Shown piece by piece: positions 1-12,500 of a stretch of DNA of 64,000 nt. The notes under the pieces are model-generated. The model ran no database searches. It had not been told where the DNA came from and was given only the letters and a program-made list of their open reading frames with translations. Made by a program: the position numbers and the translations under genes. Within the stretch, counting starts at the first letter, position 1. Each line of letters opens with the position of its first letter. This DNA is from Cryptomeria japonica (taxonomy: Eukaryota > Streptophyta > Pinopsida > Cupressales > Cupressaceae): the NCBI RefSeq assembly GCF_030272615.1, contig NC_081414.1:519385185-519449184 (forward strand). Direction: 5' to 3'.

Positions 1-1157
1 TCATCCTTGTCTTCACGAAAGGATGTGTGGGTCAATATGAGACTTGGATGGGTCGGAGGTTTAGAATAGGTTGCTAGAGTAACCTAGTGGATGGGGCCGA
101 AACCTATGAAGACTTCCCATGGTAACCATATCAGGTTATGTGATGACACTTGTCCCCTATGTTCACTAGTGTGTTATTGTGTTGTCTTGATAGGAGCACT
201 TTTGTGGAGTTGTCCTATTGCTTAGACCCTTGTGAGGACCTAATATCATGCTAGACCTTAGGTTGTGATGACTTAGTTTTGTGGATACTCCAGTGGACCT
301 TTGTGTTTGCTTCTATTATGTTCAGTTGGATCCTTTCCTATTCAGGGATCGTTTATATAATTATTGATCGATGTGGTCATTTGTATATTGGTTATGTTCG
401 CCTTGATGGCAGGATTGTAAATGATGTGGACCTCATGTATTCTTAACTTATTTAATGATCAGAGGGGCCTTGTAGTTGAGCAGACCCGTAGATGTAGCCC
501 TATAGGGGTGAACTCCGATATGAATTTGGTGTTATGTGATGCTTATGTTCTTATGTTTCCTTTTTCAATTTTAGCATGTATAAATGACATTATGTTAGAA
601 TGTATAAAGTGGATCAGATGGAAGTAATCATAAATGCATGTATGTAGTCATCTTTTAAATGTAGTAAATTGGATCATGAAAGAATGTGGATTAGAATTAT
701 GGAATATATTCAGTTATTGTTAAGGAAATTAAGTATGCATGGAAAGATCCCATTAGTTTATGATGAGATTCAAGTGTGTTATTAAATTAGATGCATGGCT
801 TCAGTGTTAATGAAAGCTTGAACGTAAGGTATGAATAAATCTTAATGGATGAACCTTATCTTGTGATCTATATTTTTATCTTACTGAAAGAATTATCCTT
901 GTTTAAGAAATTATCTCATTTTTAAGATAATCAACTTATTGGATTAATTAGCATGAGTTAATTTTTAATGTGGAATTAAGTAATCAAGTTGGGAAACTCT
1001 TTAGGTGTTAGTTGATGTCTTCCGTTGTGTAGTCTGAATTTTGATATCTCATTTGATCATTGTGTTGTGTTTAATTTAAAAATAAAATAAAATATTATTG
1101 CAGTCTATTCTTGTGTTTTAGCTTAATCCCTTCGGGGTTTCCTGGCAGGGCATTACA
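1..1157 (+). repeat. 5' LTR of LARD-O, 3' portion only
   Basis: The segment aligns with the last 1.16 kb of the LTR at 27951-30988 and more distantly with the ends of the LTRs at 1748-5850 and 9565-13736. It ends in GGGCATTACA directly before a tRNA-Met primer-binding site, which fixes it as a 5' LTR. The start of the LTR lies outside the window. A shared block beginning TTGTCTTCACG and running through CATGGTAACCATA is found in every LARD LTR here and in reverse complement in LTR H. Confidence 0.85.
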
Positions 1158-1747
1158 TTTGGTATCAGAGCCCAAGTTGCAAACATTGGGATCTCTGGTT
1201 TCATTGTGCCCTTTGTTGGAGTGAGGTGTATCGACCTTATGTTATATGCTTGTCCTCCTTTTTGTATGTGTGTGATTGAGTAGACCTTAACTTGTGTGTA
1301 ACGTGTGTGTTCAAACCTTGTTTTCACCTTCTTAATGTTGGTGCTTTGGAGTGATTATATGTGCTTTGTTTGCTTATTGATGTCTTGGTCTACGATTACT
1401 CATATTCTAAAAGAGAGTCATATGTACCTTCCTTATTGATCATTGTACTCTTTAGAATAATCCATTTGAGTTGGTCAGTGCTTGTCTTGAATCTGAAAGT
1501 ATGAAATGTGCTTGTTTAAGATTATGATCTAGCTTAGTGTTGTCCACTTGAAGGACTAGTATGGTAAATGTTGAATGCTTATTTTATAGCAAACTGAATG
1601 ATTATCACCCTTCCTCCTCTCTCTCTCTAGAAATTAAATGTTTGTGATATGTGTAATGATCTCTTATGTGAGGTTTCTTTTTTTTGCAAGAGAAGGTTGT
1701 GACTTCTTGAGCCTTGTGTGAGCCTTATAACGCTTGTGTGTTTTTAA
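1158..1747 (+). other. LARD-O internal domain, piece 1 (non-coding)
   Basis: Non-coding leader homologous to 5851-6454 of LARD-1 and, in reverse complement, to the region below 35543 in LARD-R. It is interrupted at 1747 by LARD-1; the flanks read TTTAA before and TTTAG after the insert, an imperfect 5-bp target-site duplication. No supported gene. Confidence 0.8.
1160..1172 (+). other. Primer-binding site of LARD-O (tRNA-iMet type)
   Basis: TGGTATCAGAGCC lies two bases after the LTR end and is the classic complement of the 3' end of plant initiator tRNA-Met. It marks the start of the internal domain. Confidence 0.9.
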
Positions 1748-3204
1748 TGTAGTACCCCTACTCTAATCAATTTCTAATCTCGGTTTAATCTTAGTTAGTT
1801 TATCATAATATAATGATTATAGTCAAATGTGTTGATTTAGTGCATAGTTGTTAATGTGATTTTCGCACCAGTTTGTATGCAAGTTGTTTAGTGTTCCTAT
1901 TTCATGGTATTAATATCGAGCTAATGCTTTCATTAAGTTTATATATGTATGCATGTATGACTCTTGGTTGCAGGAGATTTCAGGTACAATACCGCATGAG
2001 TGCGAGGTTCATCTTCACTTGGATTCGTAGGTTTGAGTGTACCTCTTTAATCCTTAGAGTTGGATTAGGTGGTCGTAAGACCCTAGTTGACCATAGTTGT
2101 GCTCAAGTAAGCATCGCCAGTCGTCATCGGTATTCCCTTTTTGGTTGGGTTTGCGAGTCATCTGTCTGGTTGACCTTCTTGGTTTGCGTGTTTGGTGTGT
2201 ATGGTTAAATTGAGTAATTTAGTCCCCAATATTTAATTTGATTAAATATGTGTTTGTGCATTAAAGATTAATGGACTAAATTAAACAGGGTTTCTTTATG
2301 TGATTTATCGTTAATATTGAATTGCTCGAGTCAGTTTAGGAGCAAGTTAAATTACATGGCTGATTTTAAATATTAAATGCATTTTGTATATGTTGTTGAA
2401 AAAGAAAGTTTTGAATTTAATTGCAATAGAATTAATTGTATTCTGTTGGCTTTTTAAAATAGAAAGGTTGAATTGAATTAATTGAGAAAATCAATTTTAA
2501 ATTGAAAAGCAAGTAAATATATTGATATAGTTGGGAAATAAGTATTTTTGTGATTTATTTTAAATAAAAATTTTCAATCCAAAAATGAGATTTTTGGTCA
2601 AACTTTCCATATAACCTAGACTTTTGGAAAATTTTGGGAATGGAATTTTTTTGGAGAAAAATATATTTTTGGAAAATATTTTGGAGGAAACATTTGAGGA
2701 TTTTGGAAGGAGAAGGATTTCTTGAGCTGCAGGTTGGGGCTCTTCATTAGATTCTTTCTAGGAATGCTTATTGAGGCAGGAATTCTGGTTATTAGTTAGT
2801 TATTGTTTAAATTTAAAAAAAAAATGGGCATTGGATGTTCTTCATGCTATTTGGTTTTAATTTCTCCATTGATTGCTTCAAGGTTATGAATCATTGTGGA
2901 ATTAGTTGGTATTGGTTTATTGCTTGCATCCTTGCATGGAAAATGAGCTTTCTTATGCCCAAAAGGATTATCCTTTCAATTTTGAAAACCTCTCATATTC
3001 TGGAAATCTCTGTTGTTTTTAAAAAAAAAAATTATTTGTTTTAAGTCTCTGGGAGACTGACTGTGTTTTTTTATTCACAGTAAATAAATTTTAAAAAGAA
3101 ATATATAATTCTTTTTAAGTCTCTAGGAGACTGGTTTATTAAAATGTGTTTTACACAGTAATCATTTGAAACAAAAAAAAACATGAAAATAAAATAATGT
3201 TGAA

Positions 3205-3395
3205 ACCCCAACCATGTGGGAGAGTTCCCCACCACGTGGAGGGGTGCTGCATGTCCCTTTGGGTAGCAACACTTCCCATGGGGGCTGCATGCTCCCTTTG
3301 GGAGCAACAACGCTCCCATGGGGGCTGCATGCTCCCATTGGGAAGCAGCGTGAGTTCCCAAGGGGGGGGGGCACGTGGGTACCCTCCCCCATATT
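3205..3395 (+). repeat. GC-rich island with 40-bp tandem repeats in LTR
   Basis: A sharply GC-rich patch in AT-rich LTR DNA. A 40-bp unit occurs about three times; CCCATGGGGGCTGCATG recurs at 3275 and 3315, and a degenerate copy lies upstream. Units contain small palindromes such as CCCATGGG and CTCCCTTTGGGAG that could form hairpins. The island ends in a run of G and a CACGTG box, just before a TATA-like sequence. Confidence 0.8.
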
Positions 3396-3409
3396 TATGT
3401 TTTTTTTGG

Positions 3410-3418
3410 TATATAAAA
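3410..3418 (+). promoter_or_regulatory. TATA-like box in LARD-1 5' LTR
   Basis: TATATAAAA lies about 15 bp beyond the end of the GC-rich island and 1.66 kb into the LTR. Position and context fit a U3 core promoter. The paralogous site in the right LTR reads TATAAAA at 11270. Assignment is inferred from sequence only. Confidence 0.4.
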
Positions 3419-5852
3419 AAAAAGAAACATTTTTTTAATGTATTTTTAAAAAATTATATATATATTATAGTTTAATATTATTAAATGTAATTTTAAATTA
3501 AGTTTTTAATTATGTTTGATATTTTAATTAAGTTTTTTTTTATTATGATTAAATATTGGCATTAATTAATTGTATAAGGTTAAATATACAATAATTAATA
3601 TTCAAATCTTATCTTATTATTAATGCATATTTTTTTGTAATTAAATACTTAATTTGTTAATTCCATTACTAATTATTAATTTGTTATATTTAATTAATCG
3701 TGGATTAATAAATATATTCATTAATTAATAGTTAATTTTAGTAATTTTTGTTATATGCTCAAGGAAACAATTTGTTAATCTGGGAATGGATTTTCTTTAT
3801 TTGACTTCCCTAAATATGTATATTTCCTTGATCTGTATAGTGTAAATTGGTTCTGGAAAAGACAAATGTGTAGGATTTATTTTGAACCAGTATGTCAATG
3901 ATGTTTTAATTGAAGATTAAATATCTTATTTATTTGGTTAATGGTTGTCTGATTATATTCATGTGAATTTGGTTTAAGAATTCATTATGGCTTATTATGT
4001 GTGTTCGATGCTATGAACCTTAGAAAGTTAGAAAACCAAGAACAACCTATACCTAGATGAGGTAGATAACTGCAATCTAATATAGATCATGTAGAAAACT
4101 TGATCGAATTTTAACGTTTTGATCAATTTGGAAAAGATTGTATCCGCTCATTATTGCCTATGCGAGTTTAATTTCTGTATTCGCTTTTGTTTAAATAATG
4201 GCAAGTCGTGCTTTGTTTGATATGACTCTGTCATATGGATTGATTTGGAGTACCTGTTTCAGTCCTTAGTTCCGAGTTGACTATTGTTTTGTGCTGGTGT
4301 CGTAGTTGATCATATCCTTTATATGGGTGTCGAATGATGATTCGTGGTTGACCATAGTTAGTCAGGTCTCTGGTTAGAGTACCATCAGTAAGTGTACCCC
4401 TTTTGAGTCATGTTTGATCAAATGGTTGTTCTCTCTTTTTTTGAACTCCATTCATCTGACCATGTGTATTGCTTGGTTTATGAGTTCGTCTGAGTATAGT
4501 CTAGTGTCGTATGGGAAAATGGCTTTCGATTGGGGGCCGCGCCCAAAGTGGCTGCTGGGTAACCCATTGAAAGTGAGTCTAATAAGTGATAACCTAACAG
4601 TAGATTAGAATGTAATCTCTAAGTAAGATAAATGTGCCTCACACATGGGACGAGTGCTAACACAGACTCAACATGCTATGAGAAGGCCTAAAATGGCAAG
4701 CCATCATCCTTGTCTTCATGAGAGGATGTGTGGGTCCACATAAGGCTTGGATGGGCTGGAGGTTCGGATTAGGTTGCCAGGGTAACCCAGTGTATGGGGC
4801 CCGAACCTATGAAGATCTACCATGGTAACCATACCAGGTTGTGTGATGACACTTGTCCTTACGTTCGCTAGTGTGTTGTCATATTGTCCTATTACAGGCA
4901 CGTTTGTGGGTCGTCTTTTTGTCTATGCCCTTGTGAGTATCGGGTTTCATGTTAGACCTTGGGTGGTGATGACTCAGTTTTTTGGATGCTCCAATGGACC
5001 CTTGTATTAGCTTTGATTATGTTCAGCTGGATCCTTTCCTTTTCAAGGATCGTTTATGTATTTATTGATCGATGCGGTCGTTTGTATATTGATTATGTTT
5101 CGCCTTGATGGCCGGATTGTAAACAGTGTAACCTCATGTACTCTTAACTTTATTAATTCTCAGAGGGGTCTTGCAGTTGAGCAGACCCGGAGATGTAGCC
5201 CTTTAGGGGTGAACTCCAAGATCATCTTGGTGTTATGTGATGCTTTTATTTCTTATATTTCATGTTTAGTGTTAACATGTATGAATGCCATTTTGATCGA
5301 ATGCATAAGTGGTTTAGATGAGATTTATTGTAGATGCATGTATGCAATCATCTTTTAAAATGCAATAAATTAGATTGTGAAAGAATGTAACTTAGAGTAA
5401 TGGAATATATTCAATCATTATTAAGGAAATTAAGTACGCATGAAAAGATCTCATATGTTCATGATGAAATTCTAGTGTGTTAGAATATTGGATGCATGGC
5501 TTATATTTCAATGAAAAGTATGAATGATGGGTATGAATAAATCTTAATGGATGAACCTTATCTTGTGAATTATATTTCCATCTTTTGAAAGAAATTAGCC
5601 TGATTAAGAATTATCTCGTTATTAAGATAATAAACTTATTGGTTTTATTGTGTGAGTTAAGTGAATTGTGAAATTTAAGTAATCTCATTGGGAAACTCTT
5701 TAGGTGTTAGTTGATGTCTTCCGCTATGTAATCTAAATCTTTTATATCTCGTTATATCTCAATGTTGTGTTTATCTTTAAAAAAAAATTATTGCACTCCA
5801 TTCTTAAGTTATAGCTTAATCCCTTTGGGGTTTCCTTGCAAGGCATTACATT

Positions 5853-5865
5853 TGGCATCAGAGCC
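5853..5865 (+). other. Primer-binding site of LARD-1 (tRNA-iMet type, one mismatch)
   Basis: TGGCATCAGAGCC, two bases after the LTR end, differs by one transition from the usual TGGTATCAGAGCC. Confidence 0.85.
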
Positions 5866-8800
5866 AGGTTGCAAACACTAGGATCTCTAGTGTCGCGTGT
5901 GCCCTCTGTTGGTGTGAGGTGTATCGACCTTATGTGAATGCTTGTCCTCCTCTTTGTATGTGAGTGATTGAGCAGATGTTAACTTGTGTGTAATGCGTGT
6001 ATTCACACCTTGTTTTCACCTCCTTGATGTTGGTGTCTTTGAGTGATTATATGTGCTTTATGTGCTTATTGATGTCTTGACCTATGATTACTCATATTCT
6101 AAAAGAGAGTCGTATGTAGCTTCCTTATTGAGTGTTGTACTCTTTGGACTAAACCATTTGGGTTGGTTAGTGCTTGTCTAGAATCTGAAAGTGTGAACTG
6201 TGCTTGTTTAAGATTATGATCTAGCTTAGTGTTGTTCGCTTGAAGGGCTAGTATGGTAGTTATTGAATGCTTATTTTGTAGCAAATTGAACGAGTATCAC
6301 CCTTCCTCCTCTCTCTCTTTCTGGAAATTAAAATGATTAGGATATGTGTAATTATCTCTGATTTGAGTTTTCTGTATTTTGCGAGAGAAAGGTTGTGACT
6401 TCTTGAGCCCTTGTTTGAGCCTCATGATGATTATGTATTTTTAAATAATAAAAGGGCTTTGGGTTTGAAAGTTAATATTGGCTATAGGGAGAAAATTGTA
6501 TGTGTGCATTTAAAGTATTCTCCATGTGTTTTGTAGGAGTAACATAATCAAATTTTTTCTTAAGTGAGGTGCATTAATATGCGAATAGTTGAATTATGTG
6601 AAACTGCTTGGTTTGTAGAAGAAGTATTAAAAGGAGCATGTTATTGTAGCTTCGAGAGAGCATTAATGTGTTCCCCGAAAGATTTTTTTATGTGTTGCAT
6701 TAAATCAGTTTGATTGAGGATCTATTTTAGGAAATGCTCCATTGAACTCACTTTTGGGTATATGTAATTACCTTTATGTGTATAGGAAGTGTGAATGAAA
6801 AGCTTGTTTGATGTGCATGCATTAAGATGTATTATTTAGTTGATAGCTCCTCACCTACCTTCTGATCGTAAATTAATTTTTTATAATAGGTTGCAAATTC
6901 TGATATGTGTTTGTATTGTATTAGAGTAGTGAGTGTTCTTAAGAGACCTTGCATCATCGAAAATATTGCCTGTTTTGATCTCTATTGTTTGGAAAACTAG
7001 AACATTCTGTTGCAACCATAATTATTGGAAATGTTTTGTTAGGTTGATTGTCATCCTTCTAAACGGTAGCGAAATGAAAACCGTAAAATTAAAATGATAG
7101 GCTTATAGTGAGAAATTTTATATTATAGTGTGATCTTGATTGATCTTGTGTCTTTGTAGGAAATAGTTTGGTTATCAAACTCTCTTTCCCTTCTCTTTGC
7201 CTAGGGCATCAGATTTTTAGAAATGGTATTAAAGAATGCATTGATTTAAATAGAATGTTTATAAAACATGTGAAATTGTACTATTGCATTTTGGCTTCAT
7301 ATTGAAAGATGAAAGTCCTCTTTGGGAAAAGAATTTGCATAGCTAGTAATTTAGTTACGAATGCTTAGTGAGATTCGAGGAAGATATAGGAATGATGTTA
7401 TTTCCTTATATAATTGAGAATTGTTAATAATTTCAGTACTTGTATCTAGAGTAAACTTGATTCAGTTATTCATGTAGAAAGCATAATTAAAATCTTCCTT
7501 GAATAGATGTTAGCGTACTGAAAAGTACTCCCTGTAAATGTGATTAAACTAGTACTGGTGTATTTGTGTGTATTGTAAGAAACCAATACTTATTATATGT
7601 GCCCATGGATTGGTGAAGTAATCAACCATGGAGGATATGTTGCTTATGAGTATGGGAAACCATACTGTTTATGTGATGTTGCTTATTTGTTTCCCTACTG
7701 AGTACCAAACCTTGGGTTGTGGGTAACTCAGTATGTTAAGGGGTAGTATTCGAAGTAACCATTCCTTGGATAGTATGGATTGATGTACAAGTAATGTTGG
7801 CGCGAAGCAACTTTGGCTTCTCTACTTCGAGGAATGATATAGTTGTACTATTAAACTGTATCAAAGGTGTACTCAATACTTTCCCTTTTGATGAATCTAT
7901 TTATAGGTTTATATGTGACATCCTATTCCTCTCCTTTATTTGAGCATATGGATGGTGATTCTTGTGTATAGTGATGGTGTATTTTGGAGGATCCTTTGCC
8001 TTGTCTTCATGAAAGGTAGGTTTATCCACATGAGCTCCCAGTTAGTTCATGTTGGTGGGCATGTGGGTGGACCCTAGTCATGTATACCTCTGGCTACGAT
8101 GAGTATCCTTCTAGATACATTGCTATGCGGGACATAACCTGCGCATGCTTGTTTCCGTGAGGTACACTACCATGCGAGATACGTCCATTACTTGTCTTCT
8201 CTGCTTGGGGTATTACCATGCCGTGTGATGACATGATGTGGGGTGATGTCGAGGTGCAAACCACCATGCCATGTGGGTAGTGTGACTATGATGCACCACA
8301 TGATGAGCTACTGCAATAGCTAGTTAGTTGTTCCTTCCTTCCTTGTTGATGGCTAGATGCTAGTCACATAGTGATGTTATGTGCAGTTGTGATATTCTTT
8401 ATATTTTCTTGGGGACCAGCAAATTATTTTACTTTGACCTTGAAGGTTTAGCCACAATCTTGTGATCTTTTGCATATTTGATTTGGTGTTGCAAATTCTA
8501 GATTATTTTCTTGCCTTACTATTGGAATTGATGATTTATTATCTTTATTCATTTGTACTTTTGTGGCTAAACTGGTTTATCCTTATTGTTTTCATATGCT
8601 GGTCTTGTGTTGAAATGTGAAATTCCTCTCCAAGGATGTATGATACAGATTTGGTAGAGTGTGTACGAGGAAGTGGACATAAGGAACCTTGAGGATGGGG
8701 GTATGTGAGGCCGTGTTGTAGCTAGGACCCACTATCTACCTATGTGTGGTGACTATCTCTTGGAGGCTAACTACCTTACTCAACAAGGGATGTTCACGAG

Positions 8801-9550
8801 GGTCTTGTATGGAAGGTAGCACTGCTATGGTGTGCCTAGCACCATCGAGCCTTGAGTGAGATATTGGATATTTATGATCATATTGTTGTTCTGAGATCAG
8901 GCATAGAGATGCTGATCATGCATGTCATCTTTGACCGAGCATTAGACATGCTCACATGTGGCCCTTCTAGTTATGCATTCCAGTTGTGGATGGTTATTAT
9001 TTGTATCATGGAGTAAATTGTGTTAACTTGTCACTATGTTATGGGACATAGTCTTTGGAAAGGTTTTTATATTCCTGGCAAGTGTAATCAATTGAGTTAT
9101 CTGTATTGCTCTTATTTCATGGAAGTTAACTTGATTGTAGAATTTGAATTTTGAAAATAGTTCTATGCAATATAGTTTTATGAAAAAAAAAGAAGATGTA
9201 TTGGTAACAGAAATTGATCATGATGGCATATTTTCTTGTCATGTTTGATAGATGAGTATAGAGATTGCCGCTTACCTCTTTGTAGTGCATTAATTTGGTG
9301 TAATGAAAGGAAGAAAGTTCTTGTATCTCTGCTATGATTGTGGATAACTCCTAGAACATTATGAGAAATGTATGTATTTAGATGTATCTTGCCAATGGGT
9401 AATGACATTTGTAGAGGAATTAGCAATAATATTTCATTTATTTATGGAAAGATTCCTATGTGCAATTTGATCTTTGTTGAATGAGTTTCAGGGCTGATGC
9501 ATGCGACATGTTCTCCATCTAGCCTTACGACTTCCAGGAGTAAGTCGGAA

Positions 9551-9564
9551 CCTAGGGGGGAGAA
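9551..9564 (+). other. Polypurine tract of LARD-1
   Basis: CCTAGGGGGGAGAA immediately precedes the right LTR. It is the expected plus-strand primer, nearly identical to the tracts before 27951 and (minus strand) at 61109-61121. Confidence 0.85.
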
Positions 9565-12500
9565 TGTAGTACCCCTGCCCTAATCAATTTCTAATCTCGG
9601 TTTAATCTTAGTTAGTTTATCATAATATAATGATTATAGTCAGATGTGTTGATTTAGTGCATAGCTGTTAATGTGGTTTTTGCACCAGTTTGTATGCAAG
9701 TTGTTTAGTGTTCCTATTTCGTGGTATTAATATCAAGCTAACGCTTACATTAAGTTTATATATGTATGCATGTATGACTCTTGGTTGCAGGAGATTTCAG
9801 GTACAGTACCGCATGAGTGCGAGGTTCGTCTTCACCTGGATTCGCAGGTTTGAGTGTACCTCTTTAATCCTTAGAGTTGGATTAAGTGGTCATAAGACCC
9901 TAGTTGACCATAGTCATGCTCAAGTAAGCATCGCCAGTCATCATCGATATTCCCTTTTTGGTTGGGTTTGTGAGTCGTCTGTCTGGTTGACCTTCTTGGT
10001 TTGTGTGTTTGGTGTGTATGGTTAAATTGAGTAATTTAGTCCCCAGTATTTAATTTGATTAAATATGTGTTTGTGCATTAAAGATTAATGGACTAAATTA
10101 AACAGGGTTTCTTTATGTGATTTATCGTTAATATTGAATTGCTCGAGTCAATTTAGGAGCAAGTTAAATTACATGGCTGATTTTAAATATTAAATGCATT
10201 TTGTATATGCTATTGAAAAAGAAAGTTTTGAATTTAATTGCAATAGAATTAATTGTATTCTGTTGGCTTTTTAAAATAGAAAAGTTAAATTGAATTAATT
10301 GAGAAAATCAATTTTAAATTGAAAAGCAAGTAAATATATTGATATAGTTGGGAAATAAGTATTTTTGTGATTTATTTTAAATAAAAATTTTAAATCCAAA
10401 AATGAGATTTTTGGTCAAACTTTTCCATATAACCTAGACTTTTGGAAAATTTTGGGAATGGAATTTTTTTGGAGAAAAATATATTTTTGGAAAATATTTT
10501 GGAGGAAAGATTTGGGGATTTTGGAAGGAGAAGGATTTCTTGAGCTGCAGGTTGGGGCTCTTCATCAGATTCTTTCCAGGAATGCTTACTGAGGTAGGAA
10601 TTCTGGTTATCAGTTAGTTATTGTTTAAATTTTAAAAAAAAATGGGCATTGGATGTTCTTCATGCTATTTGGTTTTAATTTCTCCATTGATTGCTTCAAG
10701 GTAATGAATCATTGTGGAATTAGTTGGTATTGGTTTATTGCTTGCATCCTTGCATGGAAAATGAGCTTTCTTATGCCCAAAAGGATTATCCTTTCAATTT
10801 TGAAAACCTCTCATATTCTAGAAATCTCTGTTGTTTTAAAAAAAAAAAAATTATTTGTTTTAAGTCTCTGGGAGACTGACTGTGTTTTTCTATTCACAGT
10901 AAATAAATTTTTTTTAAAAAAATATAATTCTTTTTAAGTCTCTGGGAGACTGGTTTATTAGACTGTGTTTTACACAATAATCATTTGAAAAAAAAAAAAA
11001 AATGAAAATAAAATAATGTTGAAACCCGAACCACATGGGAGAGTTCCCCACCACGTGGAGGGGTGCTGCGTGTGCCTTTGGGCAGCAGCGCTTCCCATGG
11101 GGGCTGCGTGCTCCCTTTGGGAACAATAGCGCTCCCATGGGGGCTGCGTGCTCCCTTTGGGAACAGCAGCGCTCCCATCGGGGCTCTGTGCTCCCATTGG
11201 GAAGCAGCGTGAGTTCCCAAGGGGGGGGGGCACGTGGGTACCCTCCCCCATATTTATGTTTTTTTTTGGTATAAAAAAAAGAAACATTTTTTTAATGTAT
11301 TTTAAAAAATATATATATATATTATAGTTTAATATTATTAAATGTAATTTTAAATTAAGTTTTTAATTATGTTTGATATTTTAATTAAGTTTGTTTTTTT
11401 AATGATTAAATATTGGCATTAATTAATAATTCAAGTATAATTTGTTATTAATTAATTGTATAAGGTTAAATATACAATAGTTAATATTCAAATCTTATCT
11501 TATTATTAATGCATATTTTTTTGTAATTAAATACTTAATTTGTTAATTCTGTTACTAATTATTAATTTGTTATATTTAATTAATCGTGGATTAATAAATA
11601 TATTCATTAATTAATAGTTAATTTTAGTAATTTTTTTAATATGCTCAAGGAAACAATTTGTTAATCTGGGAATGGATTTTCTTTATTTGGCTTCCCTAAA
11701 TATGTATATTTCCTTGATCTGTATAGTGTAAATTGGTTCTGGAAAAGATAAATGTATAGGATTTATTTTGAACCAGTATGTTAATGATGTTTTAATTGAA
11801 GATTAAATATCTTATTTATTTGGTTAATGGTTGTCTGATTATATTCATGTGAATTTGGTTTAAGAATTCATTATGGCTTATTATGTGTGTTCGATGCTAT
11901 GAACATTAGAGAGTTAGAAAACCAAGAACAACCTATACCTAGATGAGGTAGATAACTACAATCTAGTATAGATCATGTAGAAAACTTGATCGACTTTTAA
12001 CGTTTTGATCAATTCGAAAAAGATTGTATCTGCTGGTTATTGCCTATGCGAGTTTAATTTATGTATTTGCTTTTGTTTAAATAATGGCAAGTCGTGCTTT
12101 GTTTGATAGGACTCTATCGTATGGATTGATTTGGGGTACCTATTTCAGTCCTCGGTTCCGAGTTGACTATTGTTTTTTGGTGGTGTCGTAGTTGATCATA
12201 TCCTTTATATGAGTGTCGAATGATGATTTGTGGTTGACCATAGTTGGTCAGGTCTCTGGTTAGAGTACCGTCAGTAAGTGTACCCCTTTTGAGTCATGTT
12301 TGATCAGATGGTTGTTCCCTCTTTTTTTGAACTCCATTCGTCTAACCATGTGTATTCCTTGGTTTTTGAGTTCGTCTGAGTATAGTCTAGTGTCATATGG
12401 GAAAGTGGCTTTCGATTGTGGGCCGTGCCCAAAGTGGCTGCTGGGTAACCCATCGAAAGTGAGTCTAATAAGTGATAACCTAATAGTAGATTAGAATGTA

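Larger units (their letters stand above)
1748..5850 (+). repeat. 5' LTR of LARD-1
   Basis: 4103 bp, TGTAGTACCCC to GGCATTACA. It aligns end to end with 9565-13736. Differences from the right LTR include one fewer 40-bp repeat in the GC-rich island and loss of about 25 bp between ATTAATTA repeats near 3558. The only longish plus-strand frame (1873-2208) is also open in the other LTR, but the two copies are recent duplicates, so this is not evidence of coding. Confidence 0.92.
5851..9564 (+). other. LARD-1 internal domain (3.7 kb, non-coding, conserved)
   Basis: No frame longer than chance and no retroelement motif. The same order of sequence blocks is present in LARD-O pieces and, on the opposite strand, in 31822-35543, where the length is 3722 bp against 3714 bp here. 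A notable sub-block at about 8030-8300 contains several degenerate iterations built on ACCATGC. I see no cellular gene in this stretch. Confidence 0.85.

Noticed and set aside
1873-2208. 111-codon plus-strand frame in the LARD-1 5' LTR, also open at 9690-10025
   Set aside because: Both copies are LTRs of one recent insertion, so shared openness follows from common descent. The LARD-O LTR has indels in the same region and no motif is present.
3071-3475. Overlapping frames on both strands over the GC-rich island (also 10914-11287)
   Set aside because: The tandem repeat unit has few stop codons in any frame; the frames are by-products of repeat composition.
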